This document shows, piece after piece, positions 33,731 to 44,027 of a DNA stretch of 64,000 bases; position 1 is the stretch's first letter; every line of letters begins with the position of its first letter. The position numbers and the translations under genes are program-made. Where the stretch lies: contig JALUTQ010000033.1 of the NCBI GenBank assembly GCA_032718865.1, positions 310,001 to 374,000 on the forward strand. The letters run 5' to 3'. This stretch comes from Tilletia caries. Its lineage: Eukaryota; Basidiomycota; Exobasidiomycetes; Tilletiales; Tilletiaceae. A model generated the notes under the pieces. That model saw only the letters and a program-made list of their open reading frames with translations. It had not been told where the DNA came from and did not search any database.

Positions 33731-35448
33731 TATGTGCTTGTATGGGGAAAAGGGTCCTCTTGTGGGGATGGAAGTTGGAAGGGCGGGGGGTGTCCAGGTT
33801 ATCACAGCGAGAGAGCGCGAGGGGGAAGGGAAGATAGGGGGTTTAAGGAACGAGCCCTGCGACCTGAAACCAGCTGAAGAGGTGTGAGCTGCTGGGAGAG
33901 GAGGGGAGAAGGGGGAAAGCAGACAGCGCGGGGGAGGAGGAGGGGGAGGGGGGGATCAAGATTAGCGTTGGAAACCCTCTCCATATAAGGCAAACCCTTT
34001 TCCATCCAATGGATCCATCTGTCTCGCATGATTAGAGCTTCCGGTATAGTGAGCAGGGGCAGTGGTCCGTAGCAGATCCCGCTAGAACTAAGGAAGCGAG
34101 AGAGGTCCAATTTTTCTCATCTCGTCTTGCGGTCTGTCTCAGGCCAAAGTGCCCGGGGTGCGCGATAGACCGGTGCATCGTGAACACCGCCCTCTGCCGC
34201 CCGCCGCGACCTGATCCTGTTCCCGTCACTTTTGTTCTGAACTCTGATCGGTTGCGTCTGGCGAAGCTCTCGCCCTGTGTCGTGCGCTTTGCTGAGGGTC
34301 GAGGTGGTGAGGGTCAAGCGTGAGAATTTCCTAGAACCCGCCGGTTGTTGCCGCCACCCCAATAACGGCATTGCCTCTACCTCATGCACCTATCGCAGCC
34401 TATCGCGAGCGGCTCAACAATGGACGCCCTATCAACGTATATCAGCTCTTCTATCTCGTTCTCAACTCATTAGCTGATAACAGCGGCCTTGCCTCTGAAC
34501 GCTGGGGATGAAGCGATGAAGCTGGGCGAGAGGTGGAAGAAAACGAGACGGAGAGGTCGGAAACGATGGGTCCAAACTTCAAACGCATCCCAAGCGACAG
34601 GCCCCCCGCCCTAGCACCATGCAAACAACCGTCATGTTGAACCTAAGCACAGCCTTTCGCGCCAACCGCCATTGATTTTGCCGTTTGCACCCGCCCATCG
34701 TCGCCATGCTGGACCGCGTGGATGAGGTCCGCGCGGCCACGAGCCCACGACAGCGACACAATCCTCAACGACCGCCCGCTCGGCGCTCAGGTACAAACGG
34801 CTCCTTATCTTCTCACCTCTTCGCTATCATCCTCAGTCCTCATCTCGAGTGAGAGAAAGCCGGGAACCTCCAGTCTCATCTCTGGATACGTTCGGTGTTG
34901 GTCGGTTGCAGATCATGCTTCAGCGAGCGCTTCAGTCGGTTGAGAGTTGGTGGGACTCACTTCGGAGAGAGTTGGGACAGACGAGAAGCGGCAAATGCAC
35001 AATGACGTGCGATCTGCCCGCCAGCCGCCGGTTGGCGGCTACCTTCGGCATGTGGGATGCATGAGCCGTTCCTTCGGGCCGAGCAGGTTTTGGACGCCGA
35101 CCTTGCCCTGCCGTCAACTTCACTCGAACACAACATCCATCGTCTTCGCAGACACCACAATTATCGTGTCTTTTGCAGGGTCTGAGCTATGGGAAAGCGT
35201 GAAAGGGAAGGGCAGAAAGGGATAAGAGGAAAAAAAGGAGAAAGCGTCGAACATCGATTGTCTGTTTTGGGTGGTGGGGGACCTGGGGGGTGTCTTTTGA
35301 TGTTAGGTAGCTGCCGTGGCATTGATTGTCCAGAAGAAGAAATTAACGTCTCGTCGTAAAGAAAAAGTTCGTGCAATAAATAGGAAGCCGTGTGTGTGTG
35401 TGTTTTTGAGTGTCTGTTGCCCCCGTCCTCCCCCTCCCGTTCCCTTGA
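33731..35448. other. 1.7-kb intergenic region
   Basis: It holds the upstream region of the transporter (left) and the 3' flank of the large Ecl1-like gene (right). There are G-rich runs near 33930-33955 and a TG repeat at about 35389-35404. A short plus-strand frame at 34705-35064 looks weakly gene-like but could not be spliced in phase. No gene is called. Confidence 0.5.
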
Positions 35449-38400
35449 TCAAAATCCTTGCGAGTCCCGCGAAGGCTCCCCGAAATGGAAAAGCGCCTTG
35501 CGTTGCTGCGTCCCCGTCGTTGTCCCAGGGTTCGCCGCAGACGGCGTCGTGTCCGTACTACCATCCGACGCGTCCCGGCGCTGGCGCGTAGATCCTATGA
35601 TCGAGGTCCACTCCGAATCATACACGTCGTGCACCTCCCCATTGCCAGGCAGAGCCATGATCGGATACGTCTTGCCCGAGCCCGCCATGCTCGACAACGC
35701 CTCATGGCTCCACGTCCGCCGGCTCCGATCGTACCGCTGCTGCTTCTGCTGTTGCTGTTGCTGGTGCGGGTACATCTGCTGCTGCTGACTCTGCTGTTGC
35801 AAGTGCTCCTGGTACTGCTCCTGCGTCAAGAACGTGATGTTCTCAATCGCACCAACAGGCAAAGCCTGCTGTGCCGGGCCCTCCCCACGCCAGCCAGCCC
35901 CGCTCCGAGGACGCAAAGGTCCTCCAGCAGGCTGGACGAACCCACTTCCGCCACGGGCGAACACCTTGATCGTCGGACTAGCCGCACCCGCACGCGAGAG
36001 CGCCTCCGAACTCATTTCCCCGCCGTGCTCCGGCACACTCGGCGTCGACGAGCGGAAACTGGGCATCGTCGCATGTCTGTTGAAGTGCGCGGTGTGAGAA
36101 GGGGGAAGGCTGCCCAGCATGCCTAGGTGGCCCGTCGCGGGAGGTGCGGCCGATGGCGTTGGTGGTAGCGCGTGCGAGTGCGAGTGGCTGTGTCCATGAG
36201 CACCCTGGCGGTGTGGATGGCCATGGTGATGGTGTGCCTGCCCGTGATGTTGATGATGGTGGTGATGATGATGCGGGTGACGATGATGACCATGCGCTTG
36301 AGCTTGAGCCTGTGCCTGAGCCTGAGCTTGCACCTGCGCCTGAGTAAGTCCAACCTGAGTAAGTCCCGCAAAAGCAGGCGTGGACGTAGGCCGATAACTA
36401 GCACTATAACTCTGAGGCTGCCCCATCATAGCCAGATTGACAGCAGAAGCCACAGGCGTGATCGCAGCAGACGAAGTCGCCGAGCCGGCCGCACTCAACG
36501 GAGTCATCGACGAACCCCACCCAAGCCGTCCGCGAGGCGAGCTACCATAGACCGTCTGGATTGTCGACGACCGCGTCGGGCTGAAACCATTCACCAACGG
36601 ATCCACAAGCGCCACACCCTGGAAACTGCGCGGACTGCGAATCGTAGGCGGGATGCTGACACCCGGCGCCGCTGTTAACCCGCCAAAACTGCCCAACGGA
36701 GGCGCAGCAGGCGCAATTCGACCATGCGACGAAGCGCGCGCATTGCCCGGATGCACAAGGGCCGAACCATGCATCATCCGCAGATTCGAGCTGCTCGCGC
36801 TATTCGACCGAGCATTCGGCGCCAAGAGCGGAGGGAGCATCGAAACGTCCCGACTCCGCTGATGCCGATGCGCGCGCTGCTGTTCCTGCTTCGCAAGCTT
36901 CCTTCGTTCCACACTGTCTACACCAGCAGCAGCGCCATTGCTGATGCTGTGCCGGTGCGGGTGAGACGCCGGGGTCTGGTGTGAGGAGCTCGAGAACGAG
37001 CGCGGACGCCCGTCGGCGTCTTCCAGGCTGTCGGCTGCGTCGCCGGGTATCTGACCATGGCCGACTTCCTGGGTAAAGAAGGGAACACTCCCACGACGGG
37101 TGGCAGGCTTGGTGAGCTTCGTGGTGCCCTGCTCCTGTTCAAGGACCACAGCGGAGCGATCTGCCCCGCTACGATACGCAGCAAGGCTGTGATACGCCCG
37201 CCCACCACTTCCTGTGCCCGTCGGGTTGTTGTTGTTGCTTGACCAGTCGGAACCGGCACCCGTGCTCCCACTCCTTACCGACGCCGCATCACGGCCGCTC
37301 GCCTCGGAGCGCAACGAGTCAAAGCGACGGGTTGGCGCACCAGCACCCTGACCAGCCACACCCCGACCCGTTTTCGAAGGCTTGATCGTCTCTCCCCTAT
37401 CGAGATTGGTCGACGAGTTCAGCGCTCGATCTTCAGGGTCGAGAGTATCATCACCCCGATTCAGCACCTCCTCCTCGTCCTCCTCCTTGACAACCTCGAC
37501 CGGCGCAGGACTATGATGAGACAGCAGGGAAGGCAGCGTCTTGCGCGACGCATCCATAGCCGAAGGAGGGGCAGCCGGCGCCGTCGACGTGCGTGGCATG
37601 CCATCTTTGTGAGTCGACGAGGAGCCTCCGCGGAAAGAGGACCAGATCGACTGCAAAAAGCCGCTGCCTCCCGACCGAGGGGTTGCCCCAGTCGAGTAGC
37701 GACGGTTGACCGATTCCGAACCGACATCGTGACCTCGAGCCAGACCTTGTACCTCCGACGGGCGTCGCTGATCCTGCCCCCGCACAAGACCGAGCTCATC
37801 GTCCTCCGTACGATGATGCTCCTGCAGGTCCTCACGCACAGCATCCAACGGCGTAGCCACGCTCACACTAGCGCCGCCCTCGGCGCCACTCAACGAGAGC
37901 GAACCCACATCCACAGAACCGCGGGGGGAAGTCCGTTCCCGATCGAGCTCCCGCGCCACCGCAAGAGCTTGCGCCCGCTTGAGACTGTTCAAAGCACCAA
38001 AGCTGAGCCCGCTCGTACCATCCACACTCGCCGGTCGACCGCCCACCGAGCGCGCGAGCAGTCCAGCATCGAGGGAATTGTCAAACGCGGTCCGGGCGCT
38101 CATCGCGCTCCCGGCCCTCCGATGACCGCGCCAGCTCGAAGCCGGTATGCTCACAGCCTGGCTGTTGTTGTTGTTGTTGCTACTCTCGCCCGGCCACTCC
38201 ACTCCCCGATAATTCCGACGCAGCCGCGCAAAGTCCTCATGCGCCCCGTCCACCTCCTCCTGCCCCGCACGCCCTTGCTCAGCCAAGGACCCATCGCGCA
38301 TCGCCTCGAAATCAAAGGCAGCCACGCTCGGTGAGCCCGTATGCACTTCGCCAGGTTGGAGCAGTCGGAGCGGACTCGCGTAGGAGCCGGACACAATCGT

Positions 38401-41394
38401 CGATCGCCGCGAGCTGTTCGTCGAGGTGCGCACGGAGTCCGATGCGTCTCGCGCATGGGCGACCGACCGCCGGTGCAGGGCCGTTCCCAGACTCGTACCC
38501 AGCACGCCGGCGCCACGAAGACTGGACTGCACGTCAGACGACCGACCGAGCTCGGAACCGACATTGATGAGGGAGTCCACCTCCCCGTCCGGCACCGACG
38601 TCGAGCGTGTCCTACTGGTAGACCGCGCTCGACGATCGCCAGGAACAGCCGTGATCGCAGAACTGTTCAGGCTGTCGGACAGTAGCGACGCAAACACCGA
38701 TGGCGGCTGTACCGTCGGCGCAGCAGAGAAGCTTGTCGAAGCCGAGTTCGTCGCAGCCGTCCCGTGCATCTGAGAGGAGGAACTCCGAGGACGGGACCCC
38801 ACGCCGGAGCCGCTGATCGCAGTCCCCGTGCCGGTGCCCCTTCGACCCAGGAGAGGATGCCGCGTGGCCAGCGGGACCGGCCCATAGCCAGCATCCACAC
38901 TGCCCATAGCCGTCGACGCACCATTATCCGAACCCGTGCTCTGATCCGACTGACTCCGGGGCCTACCAATCAGCTGACCAGCAACAACCTCAGGCGACGT
39001 CGACCGATGATGGTGATGGTGGTAATGGTGTTGCCGCGCCGCCGCCGCCCGCCTCTGCTGCTCGTCAAGAAGGACCCGACGGATCTGCTCCGGGTACGCA
39101 CCAAAGTAATCCGTCTCCCCCTCGCTCAGCGGGATCAGATTATGAGGCGTCAACAGACGTCCGCTCGCCGAGCGCTGTTTGCCTTTACCAGCAGCACCAC
39201 CCGAGCCGCTCGTGCCCCCGAGACTGTCGAGCCCGTTGGCACCGTTCCCACCGAGACCAGACAGGGCCGCATGGGAGGACTCCGAGGTGGCCGTGTCGCT
39301 GGCGACGCTGCCCGAGGGCGCGGTCCCACTCGTAGCAGACGTCGTGCGAGCCTCCGCCTCTTCACACTCCGCACACGCGATACAGTCGGAGCAATCCGGA
39401 CATTCGCTCCCGGGAGTCCAGTCGTTGCGGGACCCCGTAAGCAGCGGGAACAGGCCGGCAGCGAGGATGGAGCCTGAGGTTCCGTACGCGGATGACGGGT
39501 CGATGGGCAGGGCTGTCTGTGACGTGAGCACAGGTTGGCCCCGGTACGAACCGCCACTGGGCGCATATACGACCGCAGCAGGAGCATACCCCATACTCAT
39601 GCTCAACCCATGGTTCAACGTTGCGCTTCCCTCCGCACTGCTCTGGGCCAACTCCAGCAGAGCGGGCATCGGCGTCGAGCCATTCGCATTGGCCGCCATC
39701 ACCGCCGTCGCTGCCAGGACGGGGAGCGAGTTGGACCGGGAGGCCGCGGCGATGCTCATGCCGAGCGAGCTCGACGACACGGGTATCACGGCCGTCGGTT
39801 GGTCCGAGCCGACTGTCGTCACCGCGATCGCAGCGGGTGCGATGGGGTTCCTAGGTGAGATAGGATGGGACAGGTATGGTCGCAGTTGTCCCAGTCCCGC
39901 CGATCGCTGTTCGTCAATGAGACGACATCGCTCCGAGCAGTACAATCCCGACTTCGTGTGCCGGAGAGGAGCGACAGCGGCCAGCTTTTCCTTCGTCTTC
40001 TCCTTGTCCTCGTCCCTTCCGGGCCCATTCACAATGCTGGACCCAGAGAGGGACGGGGCCGTCGCAACCGAGGAGTTCGAGTGCGAGTGCGAATGCGTCC
40101 CCGAGCCCGCCGTGAACGCCTTGATCCCGCCGGACCGCGGTTTGCCCCGAGAGCGCACAGAGGACGACGACGATACAGACTTAGGTGGACTGCTGCCTCC
40201 CACCGATGACGATCCGGCACGGGAAGCGATCGAAGCCGAAGAATCAGCCCGACTAATCCCACTCTTCGCCCCGGCCGACTCGGACGAGGTAGAAGGAGCG
40301 GCAGCATTCTTGCCCCTCGGCTCCTTATCCTGGTGCAGCTTGGTCGTAGGCTTCAAGTTGGAGAGCGCATTGAGGCGCGAGCCTGTGCTGCCGACCCGTC
40401 GGGGAGGGCCGGACGATGTGGAACCTCCACTTCCGGCTCGGACGGCATGCCCGGACAGTCGACTGGACGAGTTGTTCCGCCGAACCGGGGCGGCCGTCCC
40501 TGAGCCTGCGCTCGATGCCGCCTTCGAACCCCGTCGTGCCGAAGCATCACCAGTCACATCCGCCGTCTTACGTCCATGACCATTCGAATGCTGACTCGGT
40601 CCCGCAAGCGGGGACGTAGTGGAGTCCTCACTCCCCTTCGAGCCGTTCGCACCGGGAGAATCGAGTGGGGCAGAGGGTTCGGAGATGAGCCGATCACAAA
40701 CGACGCAGTACGAGTGCGTCCAGAGCTCGAGGCCGTCTATGTCCATATCGAGCGTCTGGCTGGCGGACATGCTCGGACCAGGCCCAAAGCCGAGGTCGTA
40801 GTCATCCTCGTCTTCTTCGGAGGCCCGCTTTCCAGCGGCGGAGCGAGACGCAGCTGCGGATTTGGCTCCCTTCTTGGAGGCTGCTGCGGGACCGGTACCC
40901 TTTGCAGAGGGCTGATTTTGAACAGCTTTTCGGCGCTGCTCTTGAATGAGGTGTTGCTGCTGCTGCTGGAATCGCTTCGTAGCGGCTGCAGCTGCCGCAG
41001 CTTGCTGTGCTAGCAATGCTGCTTCCATGGCAGTTTTGCTGTTCGAATTTTTGCGCTTCTGAGAGGGTTCAACGGCTGAAGGCTGGGTGCCTATCCGGTC
41101 GCCGTCTTCTCCACGCTTCGCAGGGCCGTCGGCAGGGACTTTTCCGGTTGATTTCGAAGGGTCCTGTTTGTTTGGGCCTTGCTGCTGCTGCTGCTCCCTC
41201 GCCTGGGGGACCTGGCTATCGTCGTCCTCTTCTTGCTCGTCGTCGGAGGAGTCTGAATCGGTAGAGTAGGCATCGGAGTCGGCGGGCGGGGGCGGGAGTG
41301 TGAAACCGCCGCCGCGTTGGCGACCGGGGACTGCCGCGACTCTGTCATTGTTTGCAGGCACCGCCGCGGGCTTGCGGGGCGGAGGCAGTGGCAT
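35449..41394 (-). CDS. Giant disordered protein with Ecl1-type zinc motif split by a large insertion
   Basis: A single exon of 1,981 codons. ATG 41394 (MPLPPPRKPAAVPANN) is preferred over ATG 41673 because a good intron (41415..41496) separates them. Zn-ligand pattern: SYCVVCDRLI (Cys230, Cys233) and GLYCSERCRLID (Cys486, Cys490), together the signature of ECL1/2/3 (extender of chronological lifespan) zinc-binding proteins, which in fission yeast respond to zinc and sulfur limitation. In those small proteins the two halves are close together; here about 252 Ser/Gly-rich residues intervene. A five-cysteine ladder, CPDCSDCIACAEC (665-677), follows. A His-rich block with Gln-Ala repeats lies at about 1690-1745. 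The rest is Ser/Pro/Gly/Gln-rich with polyGln near the C-terminus and no membrane segments. It is probably nuclear or cytosolic, regulatory, and metal-responsive (inference). Confidence 0.75.
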   Translation of the reverse strand: MPLPPPRKPAAVPANNDRVAAVPGRQRGGGFTLPPPPADSDAYSTDSDSSDDEQEEDDDSQVPQAREQQQQQGPNKQDPSKSTGKVPADGPAKRGEDGDRIGTQPSAVEPSQKRKNSNSKTAMEAALLAQQAAAAAAATKRFQQQQQHLIQEQRRKAVQNQPSAKGTGPAAASKKGAKSAAASRSAAGKRASEEDEDDYDLGFGPGPSMSASQTLDMDIDGLELWTHSYCVVCDRLISEPSAPLDSPGANGSKGSEDSTTSPLAGPSQHSNGHGRKTADVTGDASARRGSKAASSAGSGTAAPVRRNNSSSRLSGHAVRAGSGGSTSSGPPRRVGSTGSRLNALSNLKPTTKLHQDKEPRGKNAAAPSTSSESAGAKSGISRADSSASIASRAGSSSVGGSSPPKSVSSSSSVRSRGKPRSGGIKAFTAGSGTHSHSHSNSSVATAPSLSGSSIVNGPGRDEDKEKTKEKLAAVAPLRHTKSGLYCSERCRLIDEQRSAGLGQLRPYLSHPISPRNPIAPAAIAVTTVGSDQPTAVIPVSSSSLGMSIAAASRSNSLPVLAATAVMAANANGSTPMPALLELAQSSAEGSATLNHGLSMSMGYAPAAVVYAPSGGSYRGQPVLTSQTALPIDPSSAYGTSGSILAAGLFPLLTGSRNDWTPGSECPDCSDCIACAECEEAEARTTSATSGTAPSGSVASDTATSESSHAALSGLGGNGANGLDSLGGTSGSGGAAGKGKQRSASGRLLTPHNLIPLSEGETDYFGAYPEQIRRVLLDEQQRRAAAARQHHYHHHHHRSTSPEVVAGQLIGRPRSQSDQSTGSDNGASTAMGSVDAGYGPVPLATRHPLLGRRGTGTGTAISGSGVGSRPRSSSSQMHGTAATNSASTSFSAAPTVQPPSVFASLLSDSLNSSAITAVPGDRRARSTSRTRSTSVPDGEVDSLINVGSELGRSSDVQSSLRGAGVLGTSLGTALHRRSVAHARDASDSVRTSTNSSRRSTIVSGSYASPLRLLQPGEVHTGSPSVAAFDFEAMRDGSLAEQGRAGQEEVDGAHEDFARLRRNYRGVEWPGESSNNNNNSQAVSIPASSWRGHRRAGSAMSARTAFDNSLDAGLLARSVGGRPASVDGTSGLSFGALNSLKRAQALAVARELDRERTSPRGSVDVGSLSLSGAEGGASVSVATPLDAVREDLQEHHRTEDDELGLVRGQDQRRPSEVQGLARGHDVGSESVNRRYSTGATPRSGGSGFLQSIWSSFRGGSSSTHKDGMPRTSTAPAAPPSAMDASRKTLPSLLSHHSPAPVEVVKEEDEEEVLNRGDDTLDPEDRALNSSTNLDRGETIKPSKTGRGVAGQGAGAPTRRFDSLRSEASGRDAASVRSGSTGAGSDWSSNNNNPTGTGSGGRAYHSLAAYRSGADRSAVVLEQEQGTTKLTKPATRRGSVPFFTQEVGHGQIPGDAADSLEDADGRPRSFSSSSHQTPASHPHRHSISNGAAAGVDSVERRKLAKQEQQRAHRHQRSRDVSMLPPLLAPNARSNSASSSNLRMMHGSALVHPGNARASSHGRIAPAAPPLGSFGGLTAAPGVSIPPTIRSPRSFQGVALVDPLVNGFSPTRSSTIQTVYGSSPRGRLGWGSSMTPLSAAGSATSSAAITPVASAVNLAMMGQPQSYSASYRPTSTPAFAGLTQVGLTQAQVQAQAQAQAQAQAHGHHRHPHHHHHHHQHHGQAHHHHGHPHRQGAHGHSHSHSHALPPTPSAAPPATGHLGMLGSLPPSHTAHFNRHATMPSFRSSTPSVPEHGGEMSSEALSRAGAASPTIKVFARGGSGFVQPAGGPLRPRSGAGWRGEGPAQQALPVGAIENITFLTQEQYQEHLQQQSQQQQMYPHQQQQQQKQQRYDRSRRTWSHEALSSMAGSGKTYPIMALPGNGEVHDVYDSEWTSIIGSTRQRRDASDGSTDTTPSAANPGTTTGTQQRKALFHFGEPSRDSQGF

Positions 41395-44027
41395 TGAAAA
41401 AGGTGGGGCTGCGACTAGGTGGTCAAGTTCAACGGATAGGAAGAAAGTTAGCCTAGGCTTGAAGTGAGCGTATGATGGCCAAAACCGGATGCTCACCTCA
41501 AGTGCACCTGGAAACTCGAGAATGTGGTGCGAGAGTCTAAACGACCGCGAGACGCTTGTCAACCAGCCCCGACGTGGGATGATGGACGCTGGGAGGGGAA
41601 AAAGGATAGGGGACAGATGGCGAGTTGGGGAATGGAGAAAATGAGAAGATTCGATGTTGAAATGAGCCCACATTCGATGAAAGGCGGTGGAAAAGGCGGG
41701 CCGGTAGAATACTCACGATGGCCGTGGGGCTCGAGAAGGAAGGGATGAAAGGGCAACCGATGAGGGCGGGAGAATGAGATGAAGGTTATGTATCTGACTG
41801 ACGCCGTGAGATCGGAAGCAGGGGAGAAAAAGGTGAGCGAGCTTCAAATGGTGGAATGGTGCAACTGTATGCGGATTGATGCGCACCTTGGGGAACACCA
41901 AGACTTCTTCACCTCCTGGGTCGACGTGGAGGGGTCGTGCAGCTGGCTTCCTTCCCTTTATATGTGAGGATGTTGACCTTCTGTTGCTTCGTGGCTGATC
42001 TTCGCGCGTCCCAACGGCAGCAAATGCGGGGGTGGAGCCAAGGTGAAGCGAGGACGAGGGGGTGGGGGGAGGCCACAAAGGGGGGAGGGAGCCAGCGGCG
42101 GGCAGGCGGCCTGACTTACTCTGACTTACTGAGATGACTGAAATGGGACGTGGGGGTCGGTGCGAAGAAAGGAAGTCAGCAGGCTTCCTTGTTGTACTGA
42201 TGAGTTGCGGAGCGAAGAGGAGGGTGTCGCTGATATGCTCTCTAGAGTCGTCGCTTCTCGTCTCTTCTTCTCCCGCAGGTCCGAGTTGGAGAAGGCCACC
42301 TGCTGACTGCTGACTGCTGTACGGTGCGCGCCACGTCGGGGAGCGAGGACAGCCGTCGTCACTAGGAGGCGCGCGGCGTACCGGGAGAGGCGGAGCGAGG
42401 GCGGGAGGGTGAAGGTGGACGAGAGACAGGAGCGCAAGTGAAGTCCAGTCCGCGATTCTCTCCTCTCTGCTTTTTGTCTTTTCGCTCGCTCGCTCTCTCT
42501 CTCTCGCCGGAACCCATCGAGTGGAAGGCCGGGACCGAGACAGTCCGGGATTAAACCAGGGATATGACTCACTCGCACTCCACTCTCCCACCTCGCTCTT
42601 CCCGCTCTCCCCGCTGCGGCCTTCAACTCGCTCACACCCCGCCGCCCGCCCAAGGACAGGAACGAGGAACGAGGAACAGCTCAGCCCTCGAAGCAGCGAG
42701 GCAGCTCGACATCCGAACACACAGCCGGCGCAGTCATCCGCTCGCGAACGACGTGTGGTGATAATTTAATAGCCCCCAACCCGAACTGGCTGGCTGAGTG
42801 ATCTGACTCACACTATGTACGACTGAGACAGCGATGATCTCCCTCCATCGCACCTATACTGCTTCTTCTTTTAATTCCTTCGGCTTCCATACCGACTTCG
42901 CCACCTTCCGATCCGATTCCACATCCTCCCGGCGTGTGTGTCCAGTATCCACCGCAGACGTTGACTTTCCTTTTTCTCCTTCCGATAAGCAAACAAGTAC
43001 ATACTTACATGACAGAAAGACGCCTGGCCGCCCAATGCGTATCCGATGATAGGACAGGCAGAAGAGTTCCCCGCGGCCTCATCCAGTGAGATGGCGAGAA
43101 GGCCGAGATGTCGGTATTCCCGAGCATCCGAAGGTTCTCAAGGTGCTGTTGATATGATATAGGGCGACTAAACTTTTTCCATTTCCTCACAAAGAACCAG
43201 AACGTGCTCCCCAGTCGCCGCTCTCGACAGCACAGCTTCGGCACGATGGTGAGCAGGGCTGCACGCTGGACGCTGGATGAGCGCGATTGAGCAACTCCAG
43301 TCCCCACACCGCCGGCATCGGCTTGGTTCCAATGTCGATCGCTTCCGAGCTGCTTCTAGCGCGGCGTAAACAGCAGCTAGAGCAGGTCCCTGGGCGCAAG
43401 CAGCATGCTGATGTGGTCGCCGTACATACATATGTACCAAGCAGGCCAGCGACGACGTTCCTGGGAGGGCGATTTCCGAATTCGTGGTGCCTGGCCGCCT
43501 GGCCGACGAAGGGTTGCTGCGATAAATGTCCGACTTCCCGTAGCAGATAATCTCAAGACGCCGCGGTTCCCTGCGCTGTCGTACATAGTTGCTTCGACGT
43601 CGATCAACATTCAACTCGTACATACATGCGCAGGCACGCTCTCTCCTTCCGCCCAAGGGTTGGGCGCCGTCAGCGGTCAGCAGCTGACAGGTACCCCCGC
43701 CTTCAGCGCCTCATCCCGATTACGTCCTCTCCGTAGCCTGCCGCCTGAGCCAAGAGCCCTGGCCCGGGGTAGTGGGGCAGGATGATCTATACAAGATGCC
43801 CTCCGGACGTCCTTATGAGCCATCTGCTGTCCAAGGTGCCTCAGAACGTGCGGTTCTAGGTCTGACACAGCCCCGTAGCCCTCAGCTGATGGTTGGCCTC
43901 TTGGTCAGTATGACATAGGAACCGACATTAGGAATTTCAAGGGCGATGCTGGCGGTGGTGATACACACACTTCGTGACAAGTAATGGAGCAGGGGCGGGT
44001 CGTGGGGAGTGGGGAAAGGGATAGCCC
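41395..44027. other. 5' leader/promoter of Ecl1-like gene and intergenic region
   Basis: A 5'-UTR intron is likely at 41415..41496 on the minus strand (GTGAGC donor, CTAAC branch-like sequence, CTAG acceptor end). The CT-rich region to about 42720 is open in one frame but has leader-like composition. 43000-44000 contains the second copy of the 16-bp near-palindrome and no gene. Confidence 0.45.
43422..43437. repeat. 16-bp near-palindrome GTACATACATATGTAC, copy 2
   Basis: Identical to 27160-27175. Both lie in gene-free DNA between genes. Confidence 0.6.

Noticed and set aside
34705..35064. A plus-strand candidate small gene: an ATG frame starting MLDRVDEVRAAT, a CAG|GTACAA donor, a TTGCAG acceptor, then a frame with LQRALQSVESWWDSLRREL.
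   Set aside because: The donor leaves phase 1 while the attractive downstream frame needs phase 0; joining gives an early stop. No family resemblance was found.
41713..42720. A 335-codon open frame on the minus strand upstream of the Ecl1-like gene.
   Set aside because: Composition follows the CT-rich leader, no conserved motif is present, and it lies in the expected 5' UTR/promoter.
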